Assembly: GCA_000708835.1 (NCBI GenBank)
Contig: DF237482.1
Coordinates: 1 to 62,046, forward strand
Source: Klebsormidium nitens
Lineage: Eukaryota; Streptophyta; Klebsormidiophyceae; Klebsormidiales; Klebsormidiaceae
DNA: 62,046 bases
Direction of reading: 5' to 3'
Positions 48,301 to 61,000 of this stretch are shown here, in pieces; position 1 is the first letter of the stretch; the number at the start of each line of letters is the position of its first letter. A model generated the notes under the pieces. That model did no database searches and was not told where the DNA came from. It was given only the letters and a program-made list of their open reading frames with translations. Both the position numbers and the translations under genes were made by a program.

Positions 48301-51300
48301 GCGACGTGGGAAAGCCGAAAGCGGCGACGGCGGCGGAGGCTGTCAGGCAGATCAATCCTGCGGTGCACACGGCGGCTATCCAGGTCGGACTTCATGGGGT
48401 ATATTTTCTCAATTGTAGTCCTTGAAAGTATCTATGAGCCGTCTCTCTTACCTTTTTAAGGGGAGCTTCGTGTCATTTGTTTAGTCGCGAACCGAGGACC
48501 GAGAGCGGTTTCAAAGGAACGGGTGCAGTCGCACAGCTTTGTTCCGATTGTCTTCGGCGAGGTTCGCTTCATAGCTCCTGTCAAAGTATTGGCACCCCAG
48601 AAGGAGTAGAAAGGGACGGACTCGCTTCGTTTCTGCTGGATGCGACTCTTTTTCAAATAATCCTACGAACGGTCGGTGCTCGCTCTTGATCATTGAGTTC
48701 ACTTGGACCGTTCACCAACTCTAACATGGTTCCTTGCTTTCGAGCGCTGCATCTTAACTAACCACCGACTGTGAAGGACTCGTCTCTGAAGCTCCCACCA
48801 TCGTCTGAACGCCTCTGCCTGACACCAAAGGCTTTCTCTGTCTGGGTTCAGGAGCGGCTAGTTGCAGAAACGGAGGGCGATTTCGACTCGGCCTCCTTCT
48901 AGAAGCTGTCAAGACAGTGCAATTGATTTTTTTGCTTCCCTAAGCTCATACAAGCGCCCAAGATCCTTCAGCGACGGCTGCTTACAATTAGACGAAGGCT
49001 TCCCTGACGCGCAAAGTCTTTCTCCGTATCGGTTCAGGAGCGGCTCGCTGCTGAAACGGAGGGCCTGTTCGACTCGGCCTTCTTCGAGAAGCTCTCTGGG
49101 GTTTGCACGGCCGTCGACGACGGTTCGTCGCGGCTGTACATCGACGCCCGATGCGTGGCTTTCGGGAAGGCCATGATCGACGGGGGGAAGCTCGGAGCCA
49201 AGGGCAGCGTCCAGGTATGCATATGTTAGCCTGCTTTAAGTTTGTAGAGATTCATTGCGGCCTCACGAGTGAACTTTCCGATGTAAATTGACGCCCGGTG
49301 GGTGGCTTTCGGTGGCCCTATGATCGACGGGGGGAAGCTCGGAACCAAGGGCAGGGTCCAGGTATGCCTGGTAGCCTCGTTTCTTTTCCTGGACTCGATC
49401 ACGACGTCCTACACATCATCTGTTGTTCATGAAATTCCCCTTATTTGGTGCAAGTGACTGGGAGAAGCTCAGAGCAGCGTCAGGTGGTCGATAGCCTCGT
49501 TTCAGCTTCATTAGCGACCATGCTTTTTCTGGTTGGATGATTCTGGTTGACGGGGGATGCTCGGAACCACTGCACTCCCAAGAATGTCCGGATGGCAATT
49601 TGTAGAAAGGCTCCTTTTGCACCTCGAGTAACGCCACAGAATGCGTTCCTTGCTGGTCCTACAGCCGCAATTTCATTACCGGACACTCGAACGAACCGTC
49701 CAATGCATGGATAGTCGTGCTTGACGATCACACAAGTCAAAACTTAGGCTCACAACAAGTCAAACGAGTCGCCAATGGCCCTCCAGTATTAGATCTCTTT
49801 GTATTTCGCGCGCTGAAGACAAAAGCCGAACTGCTCAGCTGTTGATCAGATGTCGAACTCTCTCGCCGACTCTGCAGGTGTTTGTGCCGCACCAGTCGGA
49901 GATGTACGCGTCGACGCGTGACCCGTCGGAGCACCGCGAGTTCCAAATCTGCACGCTCAAGAACTTCCCGTATGCGAGCGAGCATACGCTGCAATGGGCG
50001 CTCGACATCTTCGAGGGGCTGTTTAAAGTGCGGCCAGCGGGCGTCAACGCGTATCTCTCCAAGTGAGTCTTGTTCAAGAGAACAGGGGTCGGGTTGCCAG
50101 GGTATTCATTCTCAGGCGTTTTTCCTGCTTTGCACTACGAGTGCCTTCCGGACAGGTACCTATATTGAAAAGGGAGTGGCGTTACTCGGCTAGTATGCTT
50201 CCTTTCGTGATCGCGGAAACGATCGTGCCTTTTTTGTATACAGAGTTCTCAAAACATTGTGGTAAACCCCTGTTAGTGTTCGGACCCCTTCAGACAAAGT
50301 CTTGCAGTCCATGATCAGGAACACTATGCTCTTGAACACGTAACATTCTAGACAGTCTAAAAACCAGTTCCCCGGCACCCCTGCCGATGCTGGAGGGTCC
50401 TTCTGCAGGCTCTCCAATCGTAAGTCTCAACAACGTACTGCGCTATACCTCTTATCCTCTCTGTTCGTTTACTTCAAGAAAAACTTCCATGAATCCTCGA
50501 CGGAGTTGGCAGCGGGTGAGGTTTTTGTACACCTTCTTCTGCAGGCGCGACATCATGGACGGCCTGCAGAGGAACTCCGTGCACGCTTGCCGACCCTGGC
50601 AAATTTGCAGAGCGCTTAAATCAGAGATTCTCAAAATCGTTTTCCACATAAAACCTCGTTTGTCCATACATCGGATTCCTACGAACGGCTTACAAGATGG
50701 CAGCAAACCGTTGTATTACGTTTTTGCAGGCGCGACTTTCTAGACGGCCTGAAGAAGAACTCTGCGGCGCGCCTGCCGACGCTGGAAAGCTTGCGGAGCG
50801 CTCTGGTAACGCAGCGGCCGCTCGGCCTCGACGCGTGCATCGCCTGGGCGCGCAACCAGTTCGAGGAGCTCTTCAGCAACAGCATCAAGCAGCTGACCTT
50901 CAACTTCGCTCCAGGTGCGCGGAGAGCGATTTTTTTCATTTTTGCACGTATTGCAGTCGTGTCGAAGTGATTCACTGCATCGTGTAAGCTTTTCTCATAT
51001 GGGGACTGTGATGCTCAGATGGGGTTGCGACTCTTTAGCAGCTTTACCAGGCCTCTGCTATCCTAAGCTCGACGTCCGGCTTAAAGCGCAGCCGGTGCCA
51101 TTGGTGTTCGTACTTATTCCTTGGTGCAGGACTTGGAAGCGCCACGATTTTTTTGCGACGTCGTTCAGGGCGTTCGAATTCGACAGAAGGCCCGTGATGC
51201 TAGCAAACCAACACTGCTAGTTGGAGCAGTGGTTTCCTCCACTTGATGCACGGAGTTCAGCGAACACAAAAACCATCACTGCATTGGCGTTCAAAGTCAC

Positions 51301-54300
51301 TTCAATCAGAGTTGTTGCCATCTGCCCGATTATGCGACGAATCTGCATAATGCTTGCCAAATCAACAACCAAATCAACAGAGTGTCGAACTGCCTCATTC
51401 CACAGGCATGACCACGTCCGCTGGAGCCCCGTTTTGGAGCGGCACGAAGCGTGCTCCGACGCCGCTCACGTTCGACGTGCTCGACTCGCTGCACCTCGAC
51501 TTCATCGTCGCCGCCGCAAACCTTCAGGTACAAGACCTAAGTCCAGTCTGCTTTGACTTGGTCACAGCGAAAGTGAAAGTTCAGCAAGCGGCTGATGGAT
51601 GCCGTCTTGTCTATTTTGTTCGCATGAAAACTGGTTGCTTGGACTTGCCTTTGTTGTTAGAGCATGGAGAACCTGCTGAGGGCTGTAATGTGTCGCTTGG
51701 AAAGGGCGTCTCATCTGCACCAGCACTGTGGAGGACCATGTGAACAACCGGATTTGCGAGTCCGGTTTGGAAGGTTGAGCGTGCCGGTAGGAAACATACT
51801 CACAAAGGATAAAACTTGCACGAGAGCTCGTTTTATGCTCCTGCATTCCCTCCACCGGTGTATCTCCTGGATTCTCTACCATAAGCAAGACACCTGAGTC
51901 CGCTTTGATAAGATTGAGAAGTTGGGTGAGGTCGAGAACCCTTGCATCTGAACCACCTGCTATTTGTGTTTCCAGGCATTACAGTCCCTTTCCTTTTGGC
52001 GGTGCATCCCTCCTAGGAGAGTTCCGTTGGTTTGAGGTCCGTAAGAAGTGCACATTCAAAGGACTATTCCAAGTATGACCTTCGACATAATTTTTTGTCC
52101 TGGTACATTTGAGAAGACCTTGAGGTTGACCATGAGCCTCTGAATCCCCCCAGGCTTCCGTGTACGGCCTGAAGGGGTCCCGCGACCGGGCGTTGTTTGC
52201 TGAGGCGGTGACGCGGGTCGAGGTCCCGCCGTTCGAGCCGAGGGAGGGGGTCAAGATCGCGGTTTCGGATGAAGCGGTAAGTCGGTCCAGTCCCAGGTTT
52301 ACGACGAGAGCGATCCCAGGTTTTCAAGCAATTCACGCCATCGTTACTCGGACTGCTTTCATGTCTTTCACCGGTTGTGAGGGAATCGAGCTCTTCTTGT
52401 CTCGACTGAGTTTCATAAGCAGAACGAGCAATCCGTTCGCGCTCTTAGACGCCGATTTTGACGACTGAAAAGGGGCTTCGTTTTGCGAGATACTTGCCCA
52501 AAGGAGTTTTGGTTCACGAACCACTTACGCGGTTCGTCCGTTCTTTTACGAAGTCTTTTTGACTGCCCACGAGTTTGTAAATTGCGTCTGAACGTGCTCA
52601 TTTGGATGCATTGTACGACAATGGATGGTGGTAGTAAAGGCTTCGGAAGGGGGGCTTTGACGGTTGGTCCTTTTGGGATGGAGATGCCTCCCATGTCCTC
52701 CTCTCCTTTCTGAGCCCCCTTGTAAGCACTAGTTTAAAAGGCCGGTTGATGTCTAATATTGACATCCTACAGGAAGTCTCCTTTTTGGAAAGCGAGTCTG
52801 ATTGTGTATTGATGGATGCTGTGACGAGCTCGGCACGCTCTTTCCTTAGTCTGATTGTGTGCATCGCCTAATACAAGCAAGCCGTTCGGTTTTCGAGATG
52901 CAGCATACTGTCCTTGTGGATCCGTTCTCTTTGTCGGGACCGGATGCAATCAAAAGTCACAATCGCCTTCCGCACTCGCAAGGTGCCAAATAGGAAGCCA
53001 GGCACTTGCGAACGAGGTTCATTCGGTTTGTTTGTCATTGTCGGGGTTTCTCTCCGATCCTCGGGCGTTCTTTTCAGGACAATGCTAGCAGTCTTACGAG
53101 TTAGACATCGAAAGCGGTCAGTGATCAACTATAGTTGTGCTCTTCTTTCTCGCTGGGCATCAAGGCTCCAACTTCGACTCCAGCAGCTCTAGCCTTTTTG
53201 GGAAGGAGTCCCTGCGCACCATCAGAGTAAAAATGGTCGTTTGACTGGATACCGAAGAGAGTCCAAGCACGCCTGCTCCGTTATGCGCGGATTGATGGAA
53301 GGGAGGTTTACCCCTGGTTGGAGGCTTCTCATCTGGGGCGCAGACCCTTCTTTTGAAAGGTCCTTTCTTGGCTGTGATGTCAGTCCCTTGAGACATGCTC
53401 TCACAGACATGCATTCGGTGAAGCCACGATAGTCAAGCGAGTATAGTTTCCTTACAGACCATTCCTTCAACATCTAAAGTTTGGACGCGCTTACTGAAGC
53501 TTTTGGGTTCCCTGCTCAGTGCTTCGTATTCGGCCCTCCCTTACTCTTAAGACCGGATTTGATAATGGGGTTTGATACTGAACCTGGACAAGCCTGCCAC
53601 TTTCTGGTTGGTGGTACGAAGGATTTTGTCAGCGGTTCCTGCAGTGTTGCAAGCGTCGCTGCGGATGCACAAATCTGACGGGTTTTCACACGCAGCAACC
53701 TTCCCTTCACTTGGCAAAGCTTTCCGTCGTGCATCTTGCCTGCGCAGTAGTAGATCCCCTTTGGCGTGCTCTAATGTTGCTGTTTCGAATTTGCGGTTCT
53801 GAGAAGCTTGAAGTAGCTTTGACTCATGAGCTGGCTCGGTAGCGCAACACAATAGCTTCCTCTGTGCACACCTTGGTCTGCGGTCGTGGCTATGATACAT
53901 TTGACGCTGAGCAATGAGCTCAAGCCGTTTCACCCGGTCTTGAAGCCAACTGAGTGCTTCTGCCGTTTGTTTTGTGCATCTCTGCTTTCGATTTTTGATC
54001 ATCCTCGCTCTTGTCCAAGTATGGTTCCCTGTGTTCGGGTCGGGAAGATCTGTTCGACACCGCGGAATGAGGGTCCCTTTCTCTTCTCTGCCTCTCGGCC
54101 GTTCCCGTGTTCTGACGCCGCCACAGTGCGATAGCTACTTATATCTTCTAGAGTCGTCTGGCCCCTTTGCTTTGGTGCCCGAGGCCTGACTGAACCAATG
54201 GAATGGAGCAGCCCTGCAAGACTGTCTGCCGTCGTCTCACCGAAAAGGCACACCGCTCAAGCTAGTGACATCCAGCTTCATATTCATTCTGCGACGTAGT

Positions 54301-57300
54301 TGCTGGTGGGTTTCTTTGACTGGCGCCATTGCACTGCTTATCCTGTTCCTAGATTGCTTTACCCACAGTGGCTTCTGGAGGACCTGCCTGGAAGAATCTT
54401 TTAAAACTCCTGGGTGTTCCATGTTGGGCCTTGAGTAACGCTTCCGGCTACAAGGTTCGTCACTCAAGCCTGAGGACGCAACCTCCCTATCAAGCGGTGC
54501 TTCCATGTCGCCCTATCAGATTTCAGCTACAAATGCGATTGACATTCCGAAAAGGCGATTGTGATATTTCAATCAAGCGGCCGCTGTGCGCCTCCAAGGC
54601 TCGTTTCCCTGTCATTGATGCTCCTATGGTATAAGTTCCCGGAGTATGTGGAATACGATACCAAAAGCTAGAACAGGTCTGTGCCGATTCTTCTGCTTGG
54701 AGAAATGCACGTCTTATTGGTCAAAGAAAGTGCTCTTACGGATCTCCGACCCGCTCAGTCCCCGTTCACTGCTCAACGGCCCACCTTTTGAGTTTTGATT
54801 ACTCTCACGGCGCCGCTTTAGTATATCTTGGAGTTTGCACTCTTATGCACCCTAAGCAAGGCTGGCGGTCAACCAGAGGATTCGTCTCAGATTAATCTGC
54901 TCGCTCTGAATGAAATCTGAAAGTGTGGCGTCTGAGTTGCTTTGGTAGAGGTGCCAGTAAATTGGCTGTGAAAGACCGCTTATTTGAGGTTGGCTCACGG
55001 CTGCACTCTTCTGGATGCCGTTCCACACCTTGCGATGTTTTCCATGTCTTCGCTCGTGCAGCGGGTCACGTTGCAAATATCGCTCCCTGTCCTACGTTGC
55101 AAACAACCGGCTCAATTGTTGTCCATTTGAAGTTGTTGGTCACTGGGTTGCTTGTCCCTTGGTCCCTGTGGCAGACGTTGCTTGTCATGCAAGTCGAAGG
55201 AAACCTGCCACCTTTCGCTCGTCTTGTCCAAGTTTATTGCATTCTGGTTGATACAGTCGGATACCGTTGAATCTGCCTAATTCGAGGAACTTTGTGAAAG
55301 TTGCTCTTTGCCCGGAGCAAATACTTGCTAGTCATTGGTCCTACTTGCAGCAGCTGCTCTTATGGCAATGATTCGGGTTCCTGCTTGGCCGCTGTTTGGT
55401 GGTCACTTGCCTATCGTGGATTGATGCCCTCCGATTCGCGTGTTTATGCAGTATGTGCACTCGCTGAACAGTTGACTACCTATTTTGCAGTGGCAGCTCC
55501 TATGAGCGCTTCTCTGTCTCTCGCTCGTCGAATTGCCTCTCCTCATTAGATAAGGATGGTTTGAGCAGCCTCTGTCTTTCTTCGAGCACCATTTCTGAGC
55601 CCAATCTACCACATACAGCTTCTCTCAGGAATCATGGCTCTGCTGATAGGTGGTCATTGTTCGAATCAATGCCTCAAACAGATGACGAAGTCCTTTCAGT
55701 GGCTAGTGTCTCAAATCAGCTGCCAGGCTATTTCCTGCCGTGATGACCTTGATTCTGAAGGTCGTCCAAGCTCCGACTTCGACCTTGATCGAGCTCCTTT
55801 TTGATGTGACTTATTCTGGTAAACGTCATCAGCGATCTGTGTCGCCACTTCGTCTTTGCATCCAGTACGGCTGGCAAAAACTCGGCTTGATAAAAGTGAG
55901 ATCCACACCCATCTCGTCTTCCCTGATTCTGTTCGGAGGCTCGAATCCTTTCTACCTCGCTTTTCTCTTCTCAGGCCTACAACCTCGTCTACAGTGCCGG
56001 CTCTCGACGGACACGATTCTTCTTTCTTGCCAACGTCCGCCTACGACTCACTCCGAACCAGCATGCGCTCTGTCAAACTCAAATAGAGCATCTCGAAGAT
56101 TGTTACGTGGAAGAGGCTTTCTTAAGACCATTTTTCTTCTTCTCGCAGGCCCGCGGTTTGGCCAGCGCCCCCGGCTCCGCCCTCGCCATCTCCGGAGGCC
56201 CCTCTCCGGACGCGGACGCCGCGTGCGAACACCTCCTGTCCGAAATGCCCACCCCCGCCAGCCTCGCCGGCTACCGGCTAACCGTTATCGACTACCAAAA
56301 GGACGACACGGACCGTTACCACCTAGACTTCGTTGCTGCCGCCGCGAACCTCCGGGCCCGAAACTACGGCATCCCCCCTGTTGATAAGCTGACGGCGCGG
56401 CTCATAGCCGGGCGGATCCTGCCGTCGGTTATCACGTCGGCGTCCGTCGTTGCGGGGCTTATGTGCCTGGAGCTGTACAAGCTGGTACAAAATAAGCCGC
56501 TGGGCGCTTATCGGCACTCGTACCTGAACCTGGCGCTCCCGTTGATGACGTCAGCGCAGCCGCTCGCGGCGGTCAAGACGGAGGTGCAGACCAGCCACGG
56601 GAAGCCGCTCGTGTGGACGCTGTGGGACAGGTGAGGGCACGGGGGGTTGGATCGTCTTGGTTTGCTAACCGTGACCCGTTAAGAAGTATTGTGTCAGGAA
56701 AGTGATGTCTTTCGAGCCTAACAGACCTCGTGTTGCGTCACTCGAAATATGTTGTATTACAGCGACAACAAACCGTCAGAACCGGTGGGTCGCAACTTTG
56801 CAATCTAAAAGACATTGTGTTTTGTTGTTGTCCTCGTCTCCTGTTACTCTCCAAGATCCGATTAGTTGAAGTCTCGCTCGAACACAACGTTTGTCTGAGT
56901 TTCTTGTGCAACCGGTTGCTGGAAGGCTCGAGACTGAGTGCGGTGGTCTTCAATCACAGATCAGGAGCAGGCAGTGCCCTCGCTTCAAGATTAATGCCTT
57001 GGCTTCAGAAGACGGCAGGACATCGGGTTTCAACGTCACGAGCAGTCGTAACGCTTGCGAAGTAATATAGGGAGCATCCGCACGGGCAACACTTTCAAAG
57101 GCGTTCGACTCTGCTGGTCGCTCCGCATCACCACATGGTGCCCACATCACGGCGACCAAGGAGTCCAAGTTCGGCTATAAGCCATCGCCGTGTTCGTGTT
57201 GGCTCTGCCACTCTCTTAAGAAGCAATTGACGACTTAGAATTTTCATTTCGCAGGTTCGAAATCGACGCGCGAAGCCTGACGCTGGCGCAGTTCCTGAAG

Positions 57301-58099
57301 GACTTCAAGGCTAAGGAAGGACTGGAAGTGTCCATGTTGTCGTATGGGCGGAGTTTACTGTACGCCGAGTTTTTGCCCAAGAAGAAGATGGCGGATCGGC
57401 TAACCATGACGCTCGTCGACCTCGTAAAGCAGGTGGGGCGGTCTCCTTTTTTTCAATTTGAAAAATGGTCTAGCGGCAGGCTAGCAATGTCCCCAGCCTG
57501 ATTTAGTTCTTGTCAATCTCGAGGTTTGGGGTTTGTTCCGGTCCGCCACAAGCGAAGGTCGTGCCTTAGGAGATGGATTCCAGAGGTGATTGTTTCTGAA
57601 CTTCGGCTCAGGAAAGGTTCGAAGCTGCTGCAAACTTCCTTTCCTTCCTTAACAGACTGGACTATAGCATCTACACAATTCAACAGCTCTCTCGTCTTGC
57701 GATTCGCTGAATTTCAGAGAAACCAACTCCCATTCGTCTGTTAAGCTTAATTAGCAAGTGGCAGGACTGGTGTCTCGTTCAGTCGGGTTCTCGCCCGATT
57801 TTTAAAGTTAATGAGTGCGAGCATCTCGGAGGGCACTTCAAGCTGCTACCTACCGGTCTCAATTCTCTCTTTGAACTTTCCCGCAATCCCAACAATTGGG
57901 TCCTTCCTTATCCAAACACAGCCTTTTCGTTATCCGGAGCACCTTTTTGGGTGAGTAAAGCAACCCTGCTTCGGTCTTCCTGCAGGTGGCCAAGGCGAAG
58001 GTGCTGGACACGGAGACGCGGCTGAGTTTTTCGATCTCGTGCAGTGACGCAAACGATGACGACGTGGAGGTGCCTGACGTCATCGTGCGGATCAATTGA
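42359..58099 (+). CDS. Ubiquitin-activating enzyme E1 (UBA1-like)
   Basis: The E1 adenylates ubiquitin, loads it on a cysteine and passes it to E2s. Exons: 42359-42411, 42970-43058, 43571-43653, 44043-44177, 44495-44599, 44948-45058, 45458-45664, 46062-46132, 46657-46762, 47035-47397, 48126-48383, 49038-49214, 49878-50062, 50730-50914, 51406-51527, 52154-52276, 56149-56630, 57255-57432, 57986-58099; 1048 aa. Domains in order: inactive adenylation domain ([16 protein letters not shown]), FCCH ([17 protein letters not shown]), active adenylation domain ([16 protein letters not shown]), catalytic half-domain with [19 protein letters not shown] (Cys about 611), [47 protein letters not shown], and a C-terminal ubiquitin-fold domain ending [12 protein letters not shown]. 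Odd: the usual SNLNRQFLF reads PNLPGQSLF, losing the ATP-site Arg (Gly about 493), so activity is uncertain. One intron is 3.9 kb. Several introns hold exon echoes. It could be a divergent paralogue of a canonical E1 elsewhere. Confidence 0.95.
42701..42732 (+). repeat. 12-bp tandem repeat, ACACCAGGTGTG
   Basis: There are 2.7 perfect copies of ACACCAGGTGTG in the first intron of the E1 gene. Each unit is itself an inverted repeat (ACACC-A-GGTGT), so the stretch can fold on itself. No function is known to me. Confidence 0.8.
47502..47562 (+). pseudogene. Echo copy of the end of the 47035-47397 exon
   Basis: GCCCCCGTTGAGCCG... at 47502 repeats the true exon end at 47341 (GCCCCCGTGGAGGCG...) and runs through CAGATTGGCGTG and the GTGCAG|GTGAGT donor, offset about 161 bp. 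It is still open ([12 protein letters not shown] versus [12 protein letters not shown]). There is no acceptor in the right phase, so use as an alternative exon is doubtful. Confidence 0.9.
48849..48917 (+). pseudogene. Echo copy of the start of the 49038 exon
   Basis: CAG|GAGCGGCTAGTTGCAGAAACGG copies the true CAG|GAGCGGCTCGCTGCTGAAACGG 186 bp downstream. Similarity runs about 60 bases, through TTCGACTCGGCC. A GAG-to-TAG change gives a stop, so the copy is dead as coding sequence. Confidence 0.9.
49281..49366 (+). pseudogene. Echo copy of the end of the 49038-49214 exon
   Basis: It repeats about 85 bases of the exon end, including the GTATGC donor, 148 bp downstream. Codon TAC has become TAA and the conserved Cys is Trp. 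It reads [14 protein letters not shown] where the live exon reads [14 protein letters not shown]. Its LGTKG is the form found in canonical E1s, so the live exon may be the one that changed. A weaker third remnant (GGGAGAAGCTCAGAGCAGCG...) follows near 49459. Confidence 0.9.
50338..50395 (+). pseudogene. Older echo copy of the 50730 exon
   Basis: TTCTAGACAGTCTAAAAACC...CCTGCCGATGCTGG aligns without gaps over about 45 bases to the true TTCTAGACGGCCTGAAGAAG...CCTGCCGACGCTGG. It is more diverged than the copy at 50545, and a TAA stands in the true frame. It lies about 390 bp upstream of the live exon. Confidence 0.75.
50534..50622 (+). pseudogene. Second echo copy of the 50730 exon
   Basis: CTGCAG|GCGCGACATCATGGACGG copies the true TTGCAG|GCGCGACTTTCTAGACGG 185 bp downstream, with about 75 similar bases. 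It reads [14 protein letters not shown] before a one-base deletion shifts the frame to [10 protein letters not shown] and then a stop. The acceptor is intact. Confidence 0.9.
52277..56148 (+). other. 3.9-kb intron of the E1 gene
   Basis: The flanking exons end SDEA (GT donor at 52277) and begin ARGLASAPG (after CAG at 56148), and joining them gives an uninterrupted E1. The intron is five to ten times longer than the others in this gene. It has no recognisable gene, transposase, reverse transcriptase or terminal repeat that I can see. The stretches near 53158 and 55760 share an AGCTCC.ACTTCGAC-like segment. Confidence 0.8.
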
Positions 58100-61000
58100 T
58101 TTGGGGGCACAGTGATGTTGACTTCGTCAGGAATCAAACATAGAAGACCGTCGCGCAAGCCTCTTGACTCAATCTTCTAATACGTGACACTGTAAATACA
58201 TTATAAGCTGCATATTGAGACCAAGATCTCGCGTCTCCATTTTCGGTCTCCGGGTACGTACTTGAGTATGCGTTTGTACATTACAGCATGTGCGATCCGA
58301 CGCTCTTTCTGTTTTGTCTTCCTTTGTTGTTTGCTTTTTTTGGGAGATGGCGAATCTCTCACTTCCAGACGTTTTGAAGAGTGAAACTTGGCTGTGACGA
58401 GGACTGCCCTGATTGAGGGCCCACTACTTCAATGGGGCTGGCTTCTTCTGACGCCATTGGTTAGTTGACACTGAGTGATTTGCGTCCACTCCTGACGTGC
58501 TTATCTATTAAATTCTGCTCGTGTTTTGTGTGAGTTTCAATTAGCATAGATTGCTTTGGCACTCACAACTTCTGACCACGACACCTCGCTACTGCTGGTA
58601 TGACCATTTGTTTCGTTGTTACTTGGACGTAAGTTAGGAGGGCACATAGACACAAAGTGCAAAATTGCATCAACATCCACCATCCTTAGCAGCATTCGTG
58701 AGTTTTCAGCCGCTTTTCTGTTCACCTGTATCTTACATTCAATCTTTGGTTGTTGTGTTGCGGCCTTCTTTCATATGCCCGCACGTCAATTGTAGTCCCG
58801 CAAATCCTTCCAAAGTCGCTTCTTGTTGATGACCAAGGAGGAAATGTGGTGCATTCCGGAGCTTGGATTTTTCAGTACTCTGTTGCATCTACTAACACTT
58901 GCTCTGAAGCCGGAAAGCGGAGTGCATTATGTGCGACTCGGAGTCTTGAATGTCTGAATCAAGCCTTCGAGTGCTTACGAACTGCATTGAAATGACGGCA
59001 ATGATGTTGACAGCATTGGGATTTTAGCTCACTGAGCTCACTGATTCCCGTCCACTGAGCTCACTGAGTCATGCTCTCCGCCATCCTTTTGATGCCGGTG
59101 GACAAGCAATGGCCTTGTAAGGTCTGCCTTTTTCCCACTCTTTCTTGAGGAAATATACGGAAGAGTTAAAATTTGACGGTCGTAAGATTGGCCATGCGTA
59201 TTCCCTCACCGCAAAACCTTCAGTGCGAACAGCGACGCCTTTTGCAATCGAGACAAGTTTCTGTGACTATTGTCCTACTTTTCTCTCTCAGGTCGCACTT
59301 AAAGGAAGACAAGCTTGTACTCTTGGGTAAATGCGCAGCAACGCACGGTGTTTTGCCCACGTTTCATCTCCTTTGCAAAAGATGGAGGAGCCGAACTGCG
59401 CAAGAACGATGTATTCTTGTTCGCATCAGCATGATATCCCGAGTGCACCGTTGTGCATCTGTTCCTTTTTCGGCTTCAGCTGGAATGCTCTGGAATTCGA
59501 TCTCATAAAGCTTTAAGTGTAAGCCTGCAGGCTAGGCATCCGCCAAAAGCTCATTGACAATGGGCTCAAATCTACGGGATCCTTGTCTTCAGGCAAACCT
59601 CAGTTCATGCTACCAGATTGAGCTGTTTAACTGTCCAGATCTTGGATGCAATGTGCAGAGCCGTTCGTTAATGCAAGCAGATGCCACAAAAATCTCGACG
59701 GAATCAGTAGTGAGTGGAGGGTCCCAATCCGGACGCTCAGCCTGTCGAGAAAGGTGCTTAGCGTCTACAATCTCGCATTTTGGCCTTCGAACGAAACGGA
59801 TGCGTTCCATCACAGGTTTCGAGAGTTCCGAAAGTTTGTGTATGGGGTCAAAAGTATTGTTGCCCAAGGAAGCTGCGTGGGAGCTCAACAATACTTTCGA
59901 CATTCTTTATTCTTGCTTGCGCTTTTTTCCCTTTCTTTTTTCCTTGGCTTGCCCTTAGAACGTTTTCACCTTGCTCGAGGTTGCGGAAACGACATGGCAT
60001 TGCGGTCATGACGAAGCCACTTTTTTGAGGTCGTTAATGCCCCAGGAGTGTTGATGTTGGGCTCTGAAAGGCCGTCCAGGTAAAGGACTGGCAGGTTTTA
60101 GTACATGAAGAAAAGGTTTTAGGGAGGCCTTCGAGACGATCCTGATAGCTTCCGTCCGAATTTCCGGTCCGTTCAATTTGAGCTTTGGAGCTCCAGAGGT
60201 TCTTCAAGAGGGTTCATCCAAATAGACTTCTGCCCAGGGCGTGCAGGATCCGCCCTTGTGGTGGCAAAGGCTTCAAGGCCTTGTTCCGACCTACTTTATA
60301 AGTTCTCTAGCTAAATTGGAGCAGATCTTGGCGTTAATCTGCAATCGTTGAACGGCTACTTCGAGAGTTTATTGCTGAACCAAGTACGCAAATTCTTTGC
60401 TCTCATGACGGCTGGCGCGTCATGCGGCCTTGATCTGCACAATCTGACGTCCGCGTGAGCTGAAGGTAGAGTTAGGGCGCTCATTTCCTGGTCGACCGAC
60501 AACCGCTGAACCATCTTTGTCGTCCATTAGTTGTTAGAAACTGTAGGACCTCTGCTAGATCCTGCGTGAGCCCAGAAATAGCAGGCACACCTGTTTTTGT
60601 GTCCGATCGCCCTCGGCTTTTTGATAACTTAACACTACCTTTTCTACGCTGTGACCTCGTGAGCCAGCTTAACCAGCCGAAATAGATCTTGTTATACTAG
60701 GTGCACCGGTTTGTTGAAGAACCGTTTACTCCCCGCCCAAGGGTCTGCCATGTTGGGGCGTTGAATAGTCGTAAGTGAGCCGTTGTGGCTTTGCTCCAAA
60801 TGTCATTCGTGACAATTCTATTCTTGACTCAAACTTCTACTTGAAACAGTTTGGATCTAGAGCTAAGCGCGCTCCAAGACCTCAGGTGAAAGTCGACCGG
60901 TCCTGTCAGAAAGGGTGAATTGAAGCCCCTTGGCTTACATCCCATGAAGATTGACGGTCGACGTATGAGAATTCCTTTTGTCAATTCGAGGCTTATAGCC

